Positions 60,956 through 64,000 of a DNA stretch of 64,000 nt are shown in pieces. The notes under the pieces are model-generated. The model was not told where the DNA came from. It saw only the letters and a list, made by a program, of their open reading frames with translations, and made no database searches. Origin of the DNA: Bin5 sp965221145. GTDB lineage: Bacteria > Chloroflexota > Anaerolineae > Caldilineales > Caldilineaceae. The position numbers and the translations under genes are program-made. Within the stretch, counting starts at the first letter, position 1, and every line of letters begins with the position of its first letter. Location of the stretch: assembly GCA_965221145.1 (NCBI GenBank), contig OZ244877.1, positions 4,712,001 through 4,776,000 on the forward strand, given 5' to 3'.

Positions 60956-62386
60956 ATGGGTCGAAAACCCACGGTGTCATTCGCACCGGTTCGCCACAAG
61001 ATGCAACGCGCAGGTCTGGACGATCTGCTGATCCGTAGCTTTGAACACCACTACGCCCAACTCGTCGCCGGCGCGACCGGTTACATCTCCGAAACTCATG
61101 CCCGCCCGCCAGAAGATATAGCCGACAGATCCGCCGCGCTCGGGTACCATGCGGACGGCTTAGACGCGCTCAACCGGCTCGTCGTCGTCAAACTGAACGG
61201 CGGACTCGGCGCCACCATGGGGCTGAATGGGCCGAGATCCCTGCTGGTGGTGAAAGATGGGCTGCGTTTTCTCGACATCATCGTCCGCCATGTCCTGCAC
61301 CTGCGCCAGAAGATGACGGCCCGCCTGCCTCTCATCTTTATGAACAGCTACAGCACGCAAGAGGCAACCCAACAGGCGCTGACGGCCTATCCGCAGCTTG
61401 CGGGGGGCGTCTCTGGCAAGCTGCCCCTCGCCTTCCTCCAAAACAAAGTGCCCAAAATCTGGCAGGACACCCTGACGCCGGTGGAATGGCATGAAGACCC
61501 GGCCAAAGAGTGGTGCCCCCCCGGTCACGGCGACATCTACCTCACTCTGCACACCAGCCGCCTGCTCAAGCAGATGCTCGCTCTCGGCTACGAATATATC
61601 TTCGTCAGCAACGCCGACAACTTGGGCGCAACCGTTGACACCGACATTCTCGGCTTCTTCGCCGCTCGCGACCTGCCCTTCCTGATGGAAGTGACGGCCC
61701 GCACCGCGGCCGACCGCAAGGGGGGACACCTGGCCCAGAGTCCCGACGGGCGTCTCCTTCTGCGCGAGATTGCCCAGTGCCCGCCGGAAGAGATCGCACA
61801 GTTTCAGGACATTGATCGCTACCGGCTCTTCAACACCAACAACTTGTGGATTCATCTGCCCTCCCTGCAAAGGTTGCTCGACGAACGGGACGGCCTTCTT
61901 GATCTGCCGATGATCGTCAACAACAAACCGGTGGACCCCTCCCGTCCCGACACCGCGCCCGTTTACCAACTGGAAACCGCGGTCGGCCTGGCGATCTCCG
62001 CGTTCGACGGCGCGCAGGCGATCAAGGTGCCGCGCGACCGCTTCCTGCCGGTCAAACGCTGCAACGATCTGTTGGCCCTGCGCTCCGATGCCTATCGACT
62101 GAACCAACAGCAGCGCGTCGAACTGGATCCCCGCCGGGGTAAGGATGCCTTCCCACCCGGCGCGCCCCATGTCGACCTGGATGACCGCTTCTACCAGTTC
62201 ATCGACCAGATTGAGGCGCGTTTCCCGCATGGGCCGCCTTCATTGATCCGCTGCCGCAGCCTTACCGTCAATGGCCCGTACACCTTCGGCGCCTCGGTCA
62301 CGGTTGAAGGTGACGTAACCCTGGCAAATGACTCAGACAGGCCAATCGCCATCCCGGACGGACAGTGGGTAGTTGATAGTGGGTAG
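60956..62386 (+). CDS. UTP-glucose-1-phosphate uridylyltransferase (eukaryotic-type UDPGP)
   Basis: The product is 476 aa of the UDPGP type 1 family, usual in eukaryotes and found in some bacteria. Motifs: VVVKLNGGLGATMGLNGPRS (nucleotide-binding loop, about 78-97), LIFMNSYSTQEAT (about 123), EWCPPGHGDIY (about 183), SNADNLGATVD (about 220), FNTNNLWIHL and FLPVKRCNDLLALRSDAY. It makes UDP-glucose for glycans. The C-terminus, VEGDVTLANDSDRPI, is the left-handed beta-helix. The length is normal. Confidence 0.94.
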   Translation: MGRKPTVSFAPVRHKMQRAGLDDLLIRSFEHHYAQLVAGATGYISETHARPPEDIADRSAALGYHADGLDALNRLVVVKLNGGLGATMGLNGPRSLLVVKDGLRFLDIIVRHVLHLRQKMTARLPLIFMNSYSTQEATQQALTAYPQLAGGVSGKLPLAFLQNKVPKIWQDTLTPVEWHEDPAKEWCPPGHGDIYLTLHTSRLLKQMLALGYEYIFVSNADNLGATVDTDILGFFAARDLPFLMEVTARTAADRKGGHLAQSPDGRLLLREIAQCPPEEIAQFQDIDRYRLFNTNNLWIHLPSLQRLLDERDGLLDLPMIVNNKPVDPSRPDTAPVYQLETAVGLAISAFDGAQAIKVPRDRFLPVKRCNDLLALRSDAYRLNQQQRVELDPRRGKDAFPPGAPHVDLDDRFYQFIDQIEARFPHGPPSLIRCRSLTVNGPYTFGASVTVEGDVTLANDSDRPIAIPDGQWVVDSG

Positions 62387-62401
62387 TGGTGAGTGCCGTT
62401 T

Positions 62402-64000
62402 CTAACCACGAATTACTGCGGTTAGCAGAGACTTCCCCCAATGGTAGCTGTGCCACAGAAGCGGGCTGGGCGACCAGTCCCAAGCCCCCGTATGCACGGC
62501 CATGCGGGCCGCAAAGCCCTCCTTGAAGCGCCAGACCCCCTGGAGTGGATCGTTCGGATCGTCCGCGTTCGTCGGCGCGCCCCACCAATCATAGACGGTG
62601 CAGCCCTGGGCCTTGGCCCACTGCAAAGCCCGCCACTGCAATAGATAGTTGGGCATATCGCGGCGCCGCCGCTCGCTGCTGGCCCCGTTGAAATAGAGAG
62701 TCTGGCGACCATGACGCAACAGAAATAGCCCGGCGACAGGCGACTCCTCCTGCAGATGCTCCGCCAACAGCAACGCCCCGCCGGTGCGCGTCCCGACGCC
62801 CCCCTGCGCCTCCAGAAACACACGCCACAACGCATCGTAATAGGCGAATGGGCGGATCAGAAAATCATCGCGCGCGCTCGTCTCCTGATAGAGTCGATAA
62901 AAATCAGGCAGATCCTCCACACCGCCGCCGCGGACTGTCAGACCCCGGCGCTGCGCCAGCCGTATGTTGTAACGCCACTTACTCTTGAACGAAGCCAGCA
63001 ACTGCTCGTCAGTCTGGCTGATCTCCGTGAATCCCGTATTCTTGAACTGAATCTGCTCCGGGCTGAAGCGCCAGTTGCGCTGTGCCAGCAGCAACTTCAG
63101 CCGCTGCCCATCCGCATTCTCCTCCGCGACATCGGGGTCGATCTTCACCTGTAGACAGCCTCGCCGTCGGCTTAGCTCTTCGATCTGCGCCAACACCAGC
63201 GCGGCCACCTCGTCATCCGACCAATCCAGGAGTGGCCCTTTGGGCACGTAAGCCACCCGCAGGGGCAGGGCCGCTATCGGCTGCCGCCACAGAAACTGAA
63301 ACATGCCCAAGAGCCGACCGCTCCGCTGCACAGCCCAACGCTCGACCCGCCAGCCGCTGCCGGCCTTGACCGCGCCCCACGCCCAACTTTGCAGCACGTG
63401 GCCACTGTCAGGCGGCAACTGCGCCAACATCTCCTCCCACGCCGCCTCACTCGTAACCGGCTCCAGATCGACCCGCTGCGCACGCGGCGGGCATGGCCGC
63501 GCGGTCTCCGGCTTCCCGTCTTGTGTTTCGCTGCCAACTCGCTCCTGAACTGTCGCAGCCCGATCCTTCGCCAGCAGCACGCCCCGATAGAGACCGTATA
63601 TCGACCGGCTCAAGGGCAAGTCCCACGCCCCGACCGTGCGCTCAACCGCGCCGCCAAAGCCCTGTTTGAAGCGGAAAACGCCCCACAGATCCCCCTTCGG
63701 GAACGCATTCACATCCACCGGCGCCTTCTCCGCGAGGACAACTTTGCGCCCCTCGTCCCAGAGTCCGGTAGCGACGGCGCCGACCTCATCGGGGATGCCC
63801 CAGAGATCATAGCGTGCGCAGCCGCGCGCCTTGGCCCAGCGCATCGCCTCCCACTGGAGCGCATGATTGGGCATCAGATTGCGGTGGCGGTTGTTGCTGG
63901 CTCCCCACAGATAGCAGGCGGTCGAACCGATGGCAAACACCGCAATGCTGGCCAACGGGTCGCCCTGGTACGAGGCCAGCAGAAAAGCGCCCCAACGAGA
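62402..64000 (-). CDS. Tandem FemAB-like peptidoglycan bridge aminoacyltransferase (partial)
   Basis: The frame is open to the right edge, so the N-terminus is missing (532 residues visible). Visible residues 1-140 are the end of one FemAB/FemX unit (LLASYQGDPLASIAVFAIGS, CYLWGASNNRHRNLMPNHAL, GDLWGVFRFKQGFGG). A ~30-residue linker follows. Then a full second unit begins: HVLQSWAWGAVKAGSGWRVE, LPLRVAYVPKGPLL, SKWRYNIRLAQRRGLTVR, TLYFNGASSERRRRDMPNYL, DPLQGVWRFKEGFAA. Two FemAB proteins are fused. FemX/A/B add amino acids from tRNA to the lipid II stem peptide. Confidence 0.9.
   Translation of the reverse strand, partial: SRWGAFLLASYQGDPLASIAVFAIGSTACYLWGASNNRHRNLMPNHALQWEAMRWAKARGCARYDLWGIPDEVGAVATGLWDEGRKVVLAEKAPVDVNAFPKGDLWGVFRFKQGFGGAVERTVGAWDLPLSRSIYGLYRGVLLAKDRAATVQERVGSETQDGKPETARPCPPRAQRVDLEPVTSEAAWEEMLAQLPPDSGHVLQSWAWGAVKAGSGWRVERWAVQRSGRLLGMFQFLWRQPIAALPLRVAYVPKGPLLDWSDDEVAALVLAQIEELSRRRGCLQVKIDPDVAEENADGQRLKLLLAQRNWRFSPEQIQFKNTGFTEISQTDEQLLASFKSKWRYNIRLAQRRGLTVRGGGVEDLPDFYRLYQETSARDDFLIRPFAYYDALWRVFLEAQGGVGTRTGGALLLAEHLQEESPVAGLFLLRHGRQTLYFNGASSERRRRDMPNYLLQWRALQWAKAQGCTVYDWWGAPTNADDPNDPLQGVWRFKEGFAARMAVHTGAWDWSPSPLLWHSYHWGKSLLTAVIRG

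Overview
The window is GC-rich bacterial DNA with dense genes on both strands. The best fit is a Chloroflexota bacterium, probably of the Caldilineae/Anaerolineae type. This is an inference from gene content, with no rRNA to confirm it: a mevalonate-pathway decarboxylase beside a TerY-type VWA/PP2C/kinase triad, a Uma2 endonuclease, bactofilin, a eukaryote-like UDP-glucose pyrophosphorylase, tandem FemAB domains and many palindromic dispersed repeats. Housekeeping genes (gltA, recG, rpmB, rlmN, recJ, dnaG, rpoD, tRNA-Asn) show that this is a chromosome.

1-9.5 kb is accessory. A leftward operon encodes a DUF6883-type protein (frameshifted), an SNF2 helicase carrying an N-terminal DUF4926 domain, a 210-aa protein of unknown fold, a sacsin-like HATPase cut exactly at a TA by an intact IS630-family element, and the start of a probable DNA methyltransferase that runs off the left edge. 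The genes are overlapped or translationally coupled. They look like a helicase/ATPase/methylase defence island inactivated by the IS.

9.7-17.5 kb is catabolic: an SDR, a sugar-phosphate isomerase-like TIM barrel, an epimerase broken by two copies of one ~60-bp palindromic element, a molybdopterin hydroxylase large subunit, a Uma2 endonuclease and a DUF3500 protein. 17.7-27.2 kb holds a DHH phosphoesterase, a HigA-like regulator, mevalonate diphosphate decarboxylase, and the VWA-PP2C-kinase signalling triad followed by two proteins sharing a ~95-aa helical domain (one with HRDC, one with a membrane span and SH3).

27.3-48.6 kb is core: hflX, a hydroxyacid dehydrogenase, gltA, recG, degV, rpmB, rlmN, a HAD phosphatase, recJ, a YprB-like exonuclease, an orphan adenine methylase, bactofilin, an SCP2 protein, dnaG-rpoD and tRNA-Asn. 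48.6-64 kb is mixed: a Fic protein with four phased operator-like repeats, a DUF3179 lipoprotein, two large Thr/Pro-rich surface proteins, gamma-glutamyltransferase, a small low-GC island (a nuclease gene with an in-frame stop and an MNT/HEPN pair) flanked by related 58-bp repeats, UDP-glucose pyrophosphorylase and a tandem FemAB protein.

The most unusual signal is not a gene. At least six hairpins are scattered over the window. Their outer arms differ completely in sequence but stay self-complementary, and all enclose a short inner stem and an ATCTGCC-like heptaloop. Three other dispersed palindromic families coexist with them, and two families have inserted into coding sequence.
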